A DNA stretch of 64,000 bases from the NCBI GenBank assembly GCA_017483575.1, contig JAFUWF010000006.1:1-64000 (forward strand), read 5' to 3'. Made by a program: the position numbers and the translations under genes. This stretch comes from Bacteroidales bacterium. Its GTDB lineage: Bacteria; Bacteroidota; Bacteroidia; Bacteroidales; P3. This document shows positions 25,515 through 34,317 of the stretch, one piece after another. How positions within the stretch are numbered: the stretch's first letter is position 1; every line of letters starts with the position of its first letter. The notes beneath the pieces were generated by a model. It was given only the letters and a program-made list of their open reading frames with translations. It was not told the DNA's origin and ran no database searches.

Positions 25515-26243
25515 TTATTCGAAGAGCGACATCTGGCGGACGCCCTGCTGGCAGTAGTGCTGGTAGGGGCAGGCGTAGGGTTCGAGGCAGTGCTGCCCTG
25601 TGGGGGTGGCGGGCTCGCCGTGGGCGAGAATGTCCTTCATGGCGGCAATGTTCGAGGCCACGGTGTCGGTTTGGGCAGCGAGGGCTTCTGTCAGGTCGAC
25701 AATGGCGAAGCGGTTGTCGAAGTTGTCTGAATAATCGGAGTAATCAGAATATTCGGAGTTTTCAGATTGCTTTTTGGCATGCACAATGGAGAAGCTGTTC
25801 ACGCGGCGGCAGTGGGAGATGACGTAGTGCTGGACGGCGGCGTCTTTGCGGTAGGTGTCGCTGAGCTGGCTGCCGGATTTGACTTCGTAGATGTCCAGAG
25901 TGCCGTCCTCGCGCTGGCAGACCACGTCGGCGAGGACCAGCACGTTGTCGTATTGGAAGCCCGCCTCGAAGAGGACGGCGGCGGGGTTGGCATCCAGCAG
26001 TTGCGCCGTGCGCTCGGGGTAGGCGTCCACCTTGCGGCCCAGCTCGGCGCTGAGGTCGATGGCGGCGGGGAAGGTGGACTTGAAGGAGTACTCGAAGTCG
26101 CGGCCGGCGTCGAAGCGACGCATCTGCTCGCGGGTGTAGCGCGCCAGGCGCGGCTGGTAGACGTCGAGCCACAGGGCCCGCTCGCACTGCAGGCCTCTTA
26201 TATACTTGCTCTTGCTCAGCAGATGGGACATGCTATTTTTCAT
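25515..26243 (-). CDS. Cas4-like PD-(D/E)XK nuclease-fold protein (DUF2779 N-terminal type)
   Basis: 242 aa. The N-terminus LLSKSKYIRGLQCERALWL is the DUF2779/TM0106 signature with the first cysteine. The catalytic block is LADVVCQREDGTLDIYEVKSGS (Asp, then ExK). The C-terminal cysteines in CLEPYACPYQHYCQQG would complete a Cas4-like Fe-S site. DUF2779 proteins are usually about twice as long, so this is a short or truncated form. Residues near 160-175 (SENSEYSDYSDYSDNFDN) come from a 9-nt tandem array and form an acidic loop. Start at 26243, or 26231 (MSHLLSK). The role may be DNA end processing, not demonstrated. Confidence 0.75.
   Translation of the reverse strand: MKNSMSHLLSKSKYIRGLQCERALWLDVYQPRLARYTREQMRRFDAGRDFEYSFKSTFPAAIDLSAELGRKVDAYPERTAQLLDANPAAVLFEAGFQYDNVLVLADVVCQREDGTLDIYEVKSGSQLSDTYRKDAAVQHYVISHCRRVNSFSIVHAKKQSENSEYSDYSDYSDNFDNRFAIVDLTEALAAQTDTVASNIAAMKDILAHGEPATPTGQHCLEPYACPYQHYCQQGVRQMSLFE
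25726..25770 (-). repeat. Nonamer tandem array within coding sequence
   Basis: Five 9-nt units on the + strand: TCTGAATAA, TCGGAGTAA, TCAGAATAT, TCGGAGTTT and TCAGATTGC. They encode the SEY/SDY/SDN repeats. Confidence 0.75.
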
Positions 26244-26246
26244 TTA

Positions 26247-26307
26247 ACACGAATGGCCATGAATTATCCATGAATATTATTAATGGTCAATTCGTGGACA
26301 TTCGTGT
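26247..26307. repeat. Palindromic element overlapping the LOG stop codon
   Basis: The left arm (26247-26265) and right arm (26289-26307) are 19 bp each, pair at 17 of 19 positions and enclose a 23-nt loop. The right arm and the loop encode the last residues (HECPRIDH) and stop of the LOG gene. Confidence 0.75.
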
Positions 26308-26831
26308 AAAAAAGCAAACAGTTCATCGACCGAGGCCACCGTGTGCAGGGCGGTCTCGGCACCTTTGCGGACGAAGCCGTCGTCGTGCATCACGCGGAGC
26401 TGGGAGAGGAAGGGGTCGTAGAAGCCGTCAAAGTTGAGCAGCACCATTGGCTTGCCGAGGTGCTGGAGTTGGTTTGCCACCATGACCTCGGAGACCTCGT
26501 CGAGGGTGCCGATGCCACCGGGGAGGGCAACGAAGGCGTCGCTGTGGCGGATGATGTACTCCTTGCGCTCGGCCATGCTGCCGACGCGGACGAGTTCGGT
26601 GACGGCCTGCGAGCGGATGATGTCCTCGCTGAAGAGTGTGGGGATGACGCCGACGACGCGGCCGCCGCAGCGCAGCGCCTCGCCGCTCAGCACGCCCATC
26701 AGGCCCAGGTTGGAGCCGCCGTAGACCAGCGTATGGCCGCCCTCGGCGATGGTGCGCCCCAGCTCGCGGGCAGCGTCGACAAATCGTGTGTTGTGCGGGA
26801 GCGACGCCCCGCAGAAGACCGCTATGTTCAT
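26280..26831 (-). CDS. LOG-family nucleoside 5'-monophosphate phosphoribohydrolase
   Basis: 183 aa from 26831. Family motifs are complete: SMAERKEYIIRHSDAFVALPGGIGTLDE includes the PGGxGTxxE catalytic motif, and VYGGSNLGLMG is the N-terminal phosphate loop. Such enzymes cleave the N-glycosidic bond of nucleoside monophosphates. The native C-terminus appears replaced by codons from a palindromic element. The 37 bp to the pfkA stop suggest co-transcription with pfkA upstream. Confidence 0.92.
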   Translation of the reverse strand: MNIAVFCGASLPHNTRFVDAARELGRTIAEGGHTLVYGGSNLGLMGVLSGEALRCGGRVVGVIPTLFSEDIIRSQAVTELVRVGSMAERKEYIIRHSDAFVALPGGIGTLDEVSEVMVANQLQHLGKPMVLLNFDGFYDPFLSQLRVMHDDGFVRKGAETALHTVASVDELFAFLHECPRIDH

Positions 26832-26868
26832 AGTGGATGCCTTTCGATGGTTATATAATAGTAGTGCC

Positions 26869-27969
26869 TCAGTCGCCGAACTCGATGCCGACGCCCTTGG
26901 CGGTGTGCACCAGACGGCTGTCGGGGCAGACGAGGTTCTGTTCGCGTACGGCCTCTTCCAGGGGTATGCCGACGACATCGGGGTGGTGGTAGGCCACCAT
27001 CTGGCCGAAGCGGCCTTCCATGACGAACTCCATGGCGCGGACGCCGAACTCCGTGGCCAGCACGCGGTCGAAGGCTATGGGTGTGCCGCCGCGCTGCAGG
27101 TGGCCGAGGATGGTGTAGCGTATGTCGTGCTCCACGCCTGCGGCCTTGAGGTCGGCCGCCAGCTGCTCGCCGACGCCGCCCAGCTTGATGTGCTGGTCGC
27201 CCACCTCGGTGGGGGCGCTGCCGGTCACCGTGCCGCCCTTGGGCATGGCGCCTTCGGCCACGACGATGATGCAGTAGCCGCGGCGTTTGTTGTAGCGCTG
27301 CTCGATCTTCTGTTTCACCTTCTCGATGTCATACGGTATCTCGGGGATGAGGCACACGTCGGCGCCGCCGGCGATGGCCGAGTGCAGGGCTATCCAGCCT
27401 GCGTCGCGGCCCATCACCTCGAGGATGAAGACCCGGTTGTGCGAGGCCGCCGTGGTGACGAGCTTGTCGATGGCGTCGGTGCAGATCTGCACGGCCGTCT
27501 GGAAGCCGAAGGTGTAGTCGGTGAGGGAGAGGTCGTTGTCGATGGTCTTGGGCACGCCGACGATGTTCAGACCTTTCTTGGCCAGGCCGAGGGAGATGCG
27601 CTGGCTGCCGTCGCCGCCGATGTTGATTACGGCGTCGACACCCATGTACTGCAACTTGCGCAGCATCTCGTCGCTACGGTCGACAGTGGTCCACGTGCCG
27701 TCGCTGTTCTTCACGGGCCAGGCGAAGGGGCCGCCCTTGTTGGTGGTGCCCAGTATGGTGCCACCCTGTATCTGCAGACCCTCGACGGTCTTCTCGTCGA
27801 GCATCACAATCTCGGTGGGTTCGCGCAGCACACCGTTGAACGACTCCACGCAGCCGATGACCTCCCAGTCGTCCGCTTGCGCGGCACGCTTCACGATGCC
27901 GCGGATCACCGCGTTCAGTCCGGGGCAGTCGCCGCCACCGGTCAATACCATTACACGTTTTAATGCCAT
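26869..27969 (-). CDS. pfkA: 6-phosphofructokinase
   Basis: 366 aa. It phosphorylates fructose 6-phosphate in glycolysis. N-terminal TGGGDCPGLNAVIRG, then INIGGDGSQR and PKTIDNDL, then EVMGRDAGWIAL and ILGHLQRGGTPIAFDR. The GGDGS motif has the Gly typical of ATP users, whereas the Lys in PKTIDND is typical of the PPi-dependent branch. That Gly/Lys combination occurs in ATP-dependent members of the PPi lineage, so ATP is the more likely donor, not certain. It is the first gene of a probable pfkA-LOG unit. Confidence 0.93.
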   Translation of the reverse strand: MALKRVMVLTGGGDCPGLNAVIRGIVKRAAQADDWEVIGCVESFNGVLREPTEIVMLDEKTVEGLQIQGGTILGTTNKGGPFAWPVKNSDGTWTTVDRSDEMLRKLQYMGVDAVINIGGDGSQRISLGLAKKGLNIVGVPKTIDNDLSLTDYTFGFQTAVQICTDAIDKLVTTAASHNRVFILEVMGRDAGWIALHSAIAGGADVCLIPEIPYDIEKVKQKIEQRYNKRRGYCIIVVAEGAMPKGGTVTGSAPTEVGDQHIKLGGVGEQLAADLKAAGVEHDIRYTILGHLQRGGTPIAFDRVLATEFGVRAMEFVMEGRFGQMVAYHHPDVVGIPLEEAVREQNLVCPDSRLVHTAKGVGIEFGD

Positions 27970-28206
27970 ATATTATTGTTTCTATTGTTCTTTATTTATT
28001 GTGCACCACGTTGGCCAACATGGCGTTACGCCGACGGCCCACCTGCGATGCGGACTACAAATGTACATAATTTTTTTCAAATATGCGTGAATGGTTTGAA
28101 AAAAAATACTTTGCCATTATTTTGGGCGGGCGTTTGAGTTGGGTTTGGGAGGCGCCCCGGATGTGGTGGGGTAGGGGAGAAAAAAATGCTAAAAAATGAG
28201 ATTTTT

Positions 28207-28237
28207 TTTGCCAGGTGAAAAAAAAGTTGTATCTTTG
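28207..28237 (+). promoter_or_regulatory. -33/-7 promoter for rpmG-DUF4295
   Basis: TTTG at 28207-28210, a 19-bp spacer and TATCTTTG at 28230-28237. The leader before rpmG is about 80 nt. The rest of the 27970-28324 gap shows no gene. Confidence 0.8.
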
Positions 28238-28324
28238 CATCCGATTTGAATGGCCAACGAGACGATTGTGATGCTCTTTCGCTCCTGGAATTCAGTCAGA
28301 TATGAAATTGAAAATAATAAAGAC

Positions 28325-28513
28325 ATGGCAAAGAAAAATAAAGACGCACGCGTTCAAGTCATCCTTGAGTGCACCGAACAGAAGGCTAGCGGCGTTCCCG
28401 GCATGAGCCGCTACATCACCACCAAGAACAAGAAGAACACTCCTGAGCGCCTCGAGCTCAAGAAGTACAACCCTTTCTTGAAGAAAATGACCGTTCACAA
28501 AGAAATCAAGTAA
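28325..28513 (+). CDS. rpmG: 50S ribosomal protein L33
   Basis: 62 aa starting [20 protein letters not shown]33 features: [29 protein letters not shown] and [10 protein letters not shown]. Only one Cys is present, so this is the zinc-free form. An in-frame ATG at 28250 would add a non-homologous extension and is rejected. In this phylum rpmB (L28) often precedes rpmG; here it is missing. DUF4295 follows 20 bp later. Confidence 0.97.
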   Translation: MAKKNKDARVQVILECTEQKASGVPGMSRYITTKNKKNTPERLELKKYNPFLKKMTVHKEIK

Positions 28514-28533
28514 AAGTAAAGGAGAAATAGACT

Positions 28534-28689
28534 ATGGCAAAGAAAGTTGTTGCTACCCTGAAAACCAACACCGGTAAAAGTTATGCAAAAGTGATCCGCA
28601 TGGTTCGTTCTCCCAAGACCAACGCTTATGTCTTCCAGGAGGAAATCGTTCCCTCGGACAGCGTGCAGGAGTATTTGAAGAAGAAATAA
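28534..28689 (+). CDS. DUF4295 family small basic protein
   Basis: 51 aa, MAKKVVATLKTNTGKSYAKV..., ending VQEYLKKK. It matches the tiny basic Bacteroidota family encoded next to L33 and is assumed to associate with the ribosome. RBS-like GGAGAAATAG precedes the ATG. It is followed by a strong terminator. Confidence 0.93.
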   Translation: MAKKVVATLKTNTGKSYAKVIRMVRSPKTNAYVFQEEIVPSDSVQEYLKKK

Positions 28690-28780
28690 TCAACGTTGCA
28701 GCCAAGTGGGCACAACGTGTGAATTTCTCAAAAAAACAAATTTGAAAGGTAATAATTTTTTTCATACGCTTTTGTTTTGG

Positions 28781-28813
28781 CCTCTGGAGCAGTCTTGCTC
28801 CGGAGGTTTTTTC
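28781..28813 (+). terminator. Rho-independent terminator
   Basis: CCTCTGGAGCA / TGCTCCGGAGG stem with a 4-nt loop, followed by TTTTTT. Confidence 0.85.
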
Positions 28814-28892
28814 TTTATGCGGAAATGGTTGTTTTTGAGTGGCGTGTGTGGAAATGAACACCGTTTTGTTGAAAATAAACACGTGAGATTTC

Positions 28893-28922
28893 TTTCGTTC
28901 TAATGTCAAATGCGTAATTTTG
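28893..28922 (+). promoter_or_regulatory. Probable promoter of the outer-membrane protein gene
   Basis: TTTC at 28893-28896 and TAATTTTG at 28915-28922. The -33 element is imperfect. Confidence 0.5.
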
Positions 28923-28965
28923 CATCGAATTTATAAATTAATTATTAACTAAAAATTAAAAAAAG

Positions 28966-29604
28966 ATGAAAAAAGTATTTGCTTTTATGGCAGTTGCGGC
29001 TGCAATGTTATTTGTTGGCAAGGCCAACGCTCAGTTGACCGTTCATCTGGGTTATGCTCCCACAACCATCACCACCACCGTCAACAGCAATGACTCCAAG
29101 CTGGACATGAACGGCTTCTTCGTGGGTGCCAACTACAACATCAACCTCACCGGTGACCTCAATGTCGCCGTCGGAGCCGACTTCCGCTACAACACCAAGA
29201 CCGACAAGGATGGTGCTTCCATCGCCGGTGTTACCGCCACCTCTGAGACGACCAACACCCAGATGCTCATCGACGTCCCCGTGCTGTTTAACTATGGTCT
29301 CAGCCTCAACAAGGATATTCGTATCTCCGCTTTTGCCGGTCCCACCTTCTCACTGGCCCTCAACGGCAAGACCAAGGCCGAAGGCTCCGTTGCCGGTTTT
29401 GGCGGTAGCACCGAGTACGACTGGTATGGCGACAACAGCGACCAGAAGAAGTTCGACATCGGTCTGACCTTTGGCCTGAACCTCGGCTTCCGCCAGTTTA
29501 GCCTCTTCGGTGGCTACAACATGGGCCTCATGAACCTCTCTGATGCCGACAACACCACCATGAAAGCCAACGCCTGGTTCATTGGCCTTGGCTTCGCTCT
29601 CTAA
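28966..29604 (+). CDS. Outer-membrane beta-barrel protein
   Basis: 212 aa. Signal peptide MKKVFAFMAVAAAMLFVGKANAQ. About eight amphipathic beta strands follow (LTVHLGYAPTTITTTV, LNVAVGADFRYNTKT, RISAFAGPTFSLAL, FDIGLTFGLNLGFRQFSLFGGYNMG), closing with WFIGLGFAL, close to an outer-membrane barrel end. It resembles the porin-like beta-barrel family common in Bacteroidales. It is monocistronic: promoter upstream, terminator downstream. Confidence 0.85.
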   Translation: MKKVFAFMAVAAAMLFVGKANAQLTVHLGYAPTTITTTVNSNDSKLDMNGFFVGANYNINLTGDLNVAVGADFRYNTKTDKDGASIAGVTATSETTNTQMLIDVPVLFNYGLSLNKDIRISAFAGPTFSLALNGKTKAEGSVAGFGGSTEYDWYGDNSDQKKFDIGLTFGLNLGFRQFSLFGGYNMGLMNLSDADNTTMKANAWFIGLGFAL

Positions 29605-29627
29605 ATCATCATTGTGTAGAACGCTTT

Positions 29628-29662
29628 GTGCGGGGCGACGAATGTCGCCCCGCACTTTTTTT
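29628..29662 (+). terminator. Rho-independent terminator
   Basis: GTGCGGGGCGAC / GTCGCCCCGCAC stem, GAAT loop, then eight T. Confidence 0.92.
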
Positions 29663-29693
29663 TGTGTCGTTTGCGATATTTTTTGTATCTTTG
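29661..29693 (+). promoter_or_regulatory. Promoter of ileS
   Basis: TATCTTTG at 29686-29693, with TTTG at 29661-29664 (21-bp spacer) overlapping the T run of the preceding terminator. It lies 67 bp before the ATG. Confidence 0.6.
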
Positions 29694-29760
29694 CTGATTG
29701 GTTCTCAGCCCTCTGTTGGGGGCAAGCATTTGATTATGAATAGATAATATTATAATAATA

Positions 29761-32700
29761 ATGGGTTACAACGAATATAAGCAACTTAATTTGACCCAAA
29801 TCGGCGAGGATATCCGCCGCTATTGGGAGGAGAATGAGACTTTTGAGAAAGGCCAGCGCCTCAGCGAGGGCCATCCTTCGTTCGTGTTCTACGACGGCCC
29901 CCCGTCGGCCAACGGCAAGCCCGGCATCCACCACGTGATGGCCCGCACCATCAAGGATGTCTTCTGCCGCTACAAGGCGCAGCGGGGCTACCATGTGGAC
30001 CGCAAGGCCGGCTGGGACACCCACGGCCTGCCCGTCGAGCTCGGCGTCGAGAAGAACCTCGGCATCACCAAGGAGGACATCGGCAAGAAAATCTCCGTGG
30101 ACGACTACAACCGCGCCTGCCGCACCGAGGTGCTGAAATACAAGGACCTCTGGGACGAGCTGACGCGCCAGATGGGCTACTGGGTCGACCTGAAGAACCC
30201 TTACATCACCTTCGACAACGAGTACATCGAGACCCTGTGGTTCCTGCTGAAAAAACTCTACGACAAGGGCCTCCTCTACAAGGGCTATACCATCCAGCCC
30301 TACAGCCCCGCCGCCGGCACCGGCCTCTCGAGCCACGAGCTCAATATGCCCGGCTGCTACCGCGACGTGAAGGACACCACCTGCGTGGCCATGTTTAAAC
30401 TTTGCGACCAGGAGGAGACCTACGCCATCGCGTGGACAACCACGCCGTGGACGCTGCCTTCGAACACTGCCCTCTGCGTGGGACCGAATATCGACTATGT
30501 GACCATCGAGACTACTCATCCCTATAAGGAGACGCCGTGCCGCATCATCATGGCCAAACCGCTGGTGGGCAGCATGTTCCCCGAGGGCAAGTCGCCGGAG
30601 TACAAGATTGTCGCTGAGTGCAAGGGCCGAGACCTGGAAGGCATCCGCTACGAGCAGCTCATTCCCTGGGTGAAACCGCGCGAGGTGAGCGAACAAGGCT
30701 CGTTCCGCATCATCCTGGGCGACTACGTCACCACCGAGGACGGTACCGGCATCGTCCACATCGCCCCCACCTTCGGCGCCGACGACGCCCGTGTGGCTAA
30801 GAAGGCCGGCATCGGCGAGCTCCTGCTCTTCGACCGCGACGGCAAGCAGCTGCCCATGGTCGACAAGCGCGGCCGCTTCGCCCCCATCGAGGACCTCGAC
30901 CCCAAGTGGGTTGCCGAGAATATGAACACCGAGCTCTACGGCCAGTATGCCGGCAAGTACGTCAAGAACGCCTACGACGCCACCAAGACCGAGAAGGACA
31001 TGAGCCTCGACGTGGAGCTGGTCATCATGCTCAAGGGTGAAGGCAAGCTCTTCAAGAGCGAGAAGCACACCCACAGCTACCCCCACTGCTGGCGCACCGA
31101 CAAGCCCGTGCTCTACTATCCCCTCGACAGCTGGTTCATCCGCACCACGGCCCTCAAAGACCGCATGATCGAGCTCAACAAGACCATCAACTGGAAGCCC
31201 GAGGCTACCGGCACCGGCCGCTTCGGCAACTGGCTGGAGAACATCGTGGACTGGAACCTCAGCCGCTCCCGCTACTGGGGCACCCCGCTGCCCATCTGGC
31301 GCACCGAGGACGGCAAGGAGGAAAAGTGCATCGGCAGCGTCGACGAGCTCCGCAAGGAGATCGACAAGGCCGTCGCCGCCGGCGTGATGACTTCCAACCC
31401 CTATGCCGGTAAAGACTTTGATCTGCACCGTCCTTACATCGACGGCGTCATTCTCGTCGGCGACAGCGGCAAGCCCATGCGCCGCGAGCCTGACCTGATC
31501 GACGTGTGGTTCGACAGCGGCGCCATGCCCTACGCCCAGATCCACTACATGGGCGAGCCTCTGCGCCAAGACCAGTTCCCCGCCGACTTCATCGCCGAGG
31601 GCGTCGACCAGACCCGCGGTTGGTTCTACACGCTGCACGCCATCGCCACCATGTGCTTCGACAGCGTGGCCTTCAAGAACGTCATCAGCAACGGCCTGGT
31701 GCTCGACAAGAACGGCAACAAAATGTCCAAGCGTCTCGGCAATGCCGTCGACCCCTTCGAGACCCTCGGCAAGTACGGGCCCGACGCCACGCGCTGGTAT
31801 ATGATTACCAACAGCCAGCCCTGGGACAACCTGAAGTTCGACGTTGAAGGCGTCGACGAGGTGCGTCGCAAGCTGTTCGGAACGTTGTACAACACCTATA
31901 GCTTCTTTGCACTTTATGCCAACCTCGACGGCTTCGACTACAGCCAGAAGGACCTCGACATCAAGGACCGTCCGGAGATCGACCGCTGGATCCTCAGCGA
32001 GCTCAACACGCTGGTGAAGACCGTCGGCGACGCTTTCGAGGACTACGAGCCCACGCGCGCCGGCCGTGCCATCGGCACCTTCGTCGACGCCTACCTCAGC
32101 AACTGGTACGTCCGCCTCTGCCGCCGCCGTTTCTGGCGTGGCGACATGACGGACGACAAACTCTCCGCCTACCAGACGCTCTACACCTGCCTCGAGACCC
32201 TCAGCCGCCTCATGGCCCCCATAGCCCCCTTCTTCAGCGAGCGCCTCTTCCTCGACCTCAACGGCGGGAGAGCGGAAAGTGGAAAGTGGAAAGTGGAAAG
32301 TGTGCATCATCTCGGCTTCCCCGAGTACCACGCAGAGATGGTCGACAAGGCCCTCGAGGAGCGCATGCAGCTGGCCCAGAAGGTCTGCTCCATGGTCCTC
32401 GGCCTCCGCAAGAAGAGCAACCTCCGCGTGCGCCAGCCCCTGCAGCGCATCGTCATCCCCGTGCGCGATGCCGAGATGCAGGCCCAGCTCGAGCGTGTGC
32501 AGCACCTCATCTGCTCCGAGCTCAACGTCAAGACCATCGATTTCCTCGCCGCCGACAACAACCTGCTGGTGAAGAAGATCAAAGCCAACTTCAAGACCCT
32601 CGGCCCCCGCTACGGCAAGGTGATGAAATCCCTCGGCGCCGCCATCCAGGCCTTCAGCCAGGAGCAAATCAACGCCCTCGAGGCCAACGGCCGCTGCATG

Positions 32701-33087
32701 GTCAGCGTCGACGGAACCGACTGCGAAGTGCTCCTCACCGACGTGGAAATCGCCACGCAGGACATCCCCGGATGGGTCGTGGCCAACGACGGCTCGCTCA
32801 CCGTGGCCCTCGACATCACGCTCACGCCCGAGCTCATCGACGAAGGCATCGCCCGCGAACTGGTCAACCGCATACAGAACATCCGCAAGGAGCAGTTCGA
32901 CGTCACCGACCGCATCGTCATTGAGTTGCAACGCGGCGAATGGGACGCCGCCGTCGAACGCCACCGCGACTACATCTGCACCGAGACCCTCTGCACCTCC
33001 CTGACCCTCGTCCCCGAGGTCCAGAACGGCCAGCAGATAGAAATCATCGACGGCAAACCCACCGCCATCAGCATCGTGAAGGCATGA
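29761..33087 (+). CDS. ileS: Isoleucyl-tRNA synthetase
   Basis: 1108 aa, class I synthetase that charges tRNA-Ile and edits valine. HIGH-type motif GKPGIHHVMAR near residue 58, WTTTPWTLPSNTALCV of the editing domain, VDQTRGWFYTLH, and KMSKR (NKMSKRLGN). The C-terminal anticodon-binding region starts around residue 700. Residues of about 838-847 (ESGKWKVES) are encoded by a 7-nt tandem array in a loop before SVHHLGFPEY, absent from typical relatives. Its stop overlaps the start of the M20 gene (ATGA). Confidence 0.97.
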   Translation: MGYNEYKQLNLTQIGEDIRRYWEENETFEKGQRLSEGHPSFVFYDGPPSANGKPGIHHVMARTIKDVFCRYKAQRGYHVDRKAGWDTHGLPVELGVEKNLGITKEDIGKKISVDDYNRACRTEVLKYKDLWDELTRQMGYWVDLKNPYITFDNEYIETLWFLLKKLYDKGLLYKGYTIQPYSPAAGTGLSSHELNMPGCYRDVKDTTCVAMFKLCDQEETYAIAWTTTPWTLPSNTALCVGPNIDYVTIETTHPYKETPCRIIMAKPLVGSMFPEGKSPEYKIVAECKGRDLEGIRYEQLIPWVKPREVSEQGSFRIILGDYVTTEDGTGIVHIAPTFGADDARVAKKAGIGELLLFDRDGKQLPMVDKRGRFAPIEDLDPKWVAENMNTELYGQYAGKYVKNAYDATKTEKDMSLDVELVIMLKGEGKLFKSEKHTHSYPHCWRTDKPVLYYPLDSWFIRTTALKDRMIELNKTINWKPEATGTGRFGNWLENIVDWNLSRSRYWGTPLPIWRTEDGKEEKCIGSVDELRKEIDKAVAAGVMTSNPYAGKDFDLHRPYIDGVILVGDSGKPMRREPDLIDVWFDSGAMPYAQIHYMGEPLRQDQFPADFIAEGVDQTRGWFYTLHAIATMCFDSVAFKNVISNGLVLDKNGNKMSKRLGNAVDPFETLGKYGPDATRWYMITNSQPWDNLKFDVEGVDEVRRKLFGTLYNTYSFFALYANLDGFDYSQKDLDIKDRPEIDRWILSELNTLVKTVGDAFEDYEPTRAGRAIGTFVDAYLSNWYVRLCRRRFWRGDMTDDKLSAYQTLYTCLETLSRLMAPIAPFFSERLFLDLNGGRAESGKWKVESVHHLGFPEYHAEMVDKALEERMQLAQKVCSMVLGLRKKSNLRVRQPLQRIVIPVRDAEMQAQLERVQHLICSELNVKTIDFLAADNNLLVKKIKANFKTLGPRYGKVMKSLGAAIQAFSQEQINALEANGRCMVSVDGTDCEVLLTDVEIATQDIPGWVVANDGSLTVALDITLTPELIDEGIARELVNRIQNIRKEQFDVTDRIVIELQRGEWDAAVERHRDYICTETLCTSLTLVPEVQNGQQIEIIDGKPTAISIVKA
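32274..32301 (+). repeat. Heptamer array GGAAAGT x4 within ileS
   Basis: Four perfect GGAAAGT units in frame, adding about 10 residues in a surface loop. No complementary arm follows. Confidence 0.9.
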
Positions 33088-34292
33088 TAGAAAGAATAAA
33101 ACAACTGGCGCATGCGCAACGCGAAGAGGTGATTGAGTGGAGGCGCTGGATGCACCGCCATCCGGAACTCTCGCAGGAGGAGTACGGCACCATGGCCTTC
33201 GTGGCCGAACGGCTGCGCGAGATGGGCCTGGAACCCAGGACCGGCATCGGCAAGACCGGTGTGATGGCCATGTTGAGTGGAAAGTGGAAAGAGGAAAGTG
33301 GAAAGAGTTATTGTGTGGCGCTTCGTGCCGACTACGATGCTCTGCCGATAACGGAATGCACCGGCCTGCCGTTCGCCAGCGAGAACCCCGGCGTCATGCA
33401 CGCCTGCGGACACGACATGCACACCTGCTCGCTCCTCGGCGCCGCCAAGATCCTCACCCAGATGCGCGACCAACTGGAGGGCGACCTCATGTTCATCTTC
33501 GAGCCCAGCGAGGAGAAGTACCCTGGCGGCGCCCGCATGATGATGAACGACGGCCTCTTCGACGAGGTGACACCCAACGAAATCTACTCCTTCCATTGCC
33601 TGCCGGAGATGGACTTCGGCCGTGTAGGCATGCGCAAGGGCAAGTACATGGCCTCCACCGACGAGCTCTACTGGACCGTCAAGGGCAAGGGTGGACACGG
33701 GGCCACGCCGCACCTCAACGTGGACCCCATCCTCATCGCCTCGCACATCGTCATTGCCCTGCAGCAGGTTGTCAGCCGCAATGCCGCCCCCATGTCGCCT
33801 ACGGTGCTCACCATCGGCAAAATCGAGGACGTGGGCGGCCGCACCAACATCACGCCCGACACCGTGAAGATGGAGGGCATCATCCGCTCCTTCGACCCCG
33901 AATGGCGCCTACGCACGCACGAGCTGATACGCAAGATCAGCAGTGGCGTGGCCGAAGCCATGGGTGGCGAATGCGACCTCTTCGTCGACGAGGGCTATCC
34001 CCCCGTCATCAACGACGACGCCTGCACGCAGCAGGTGCACGACAACGCCTGTGCTTTCCTCGGCGAGGAGAACGTCGAGTGGCTGGACCTCCGCATGACG
34101 GCGGAGGACTTCGCTTTCTACCAACAGAAGATTCCCGGCTGCTATTTCCGCATCGGCATCCACGAACCCGGCACCCCCTTCAGCAACCTGCACCGCCCCA
34201 ACCTCATCGTCGACGAGCGCAGCCTCGAACTGGCCAACGGCCTCGTGGCCTACAACGCCATCATGGCGCTGAAGAACAGGATAAAGCTGTAA
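33084..34292 (+). CDS. M20-family amidohydrolase
   Basis: 402 aa. Zinc-binding and catalytic motifs: HACGHDMHT and EPSEEKYPGGARMM; WTVKGKGGHGATPHLNVDP marks the dimerisation domain. It belongs to the IAA-amino acid hydrolase/hippuricase-like group that hydrolyses N-acyl amino acids. Residues of about 64-75 (LSGKWKEESGKSY) come from a heptamer array placed in the beta-turn before CVALRADYDALPI. ATGA overlap with ileS implies translational coupling. Physiological substrate unknown. Confidence 0.92.
   Translation: MIERIKQLAHAQREEVIEWRRWMHRHPELSQEEYGTMAFVAERLREMGLEPRTGIGKTGVMAMLSGKWKEESGKSYCVALRADYDALPITECTGLPFASENPGVMHACGHDMHTCSLLGAAKILTQMRDQLEGDLMFIFEPSEEKYPGGARMMMNDGLFDEVTPNEIYSFHCLPEMDFGRVGMRKGKYMASTDELYWTVKGKGGHGATPHLNVDPILIASHIVIALQQVVSRNAAPMSPTVLTIGKIEDVGGRTNITPDTVKMEGIIRSFDPEWRLRTHELIRKISSGVAEAMGGECDLFVDEGYPPVINDDACTQQVHDNACAFLGEENVEWLDLRMTAEDFAFYQQKIPGCYFRIGIHEPGTPFSNLHRPNLIVDERSLELANGLVAYNAIMALKNRIKL
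33276..33307 (+). repeat. Heptamer array AGTGGAA x4.5 within the M20 gene
   Basis: Units AGTGGAA, AGTGGAA, AGAGGAA, AGTGGAA and AGAG. Same unit type as in ileS, 1 kb away. Confidence 0.85.
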
Positions 34293-34317
34293 ATGCCCTC
34301 GGAACGCCGGCGCTCCA

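Noticed and set aside
29734..32964. 1076-codon minus-strand frame opposite ileS
   Set aside because: Val/Glu/His-rich antisense shadow of a long GC-rich gene; no signal or motif.
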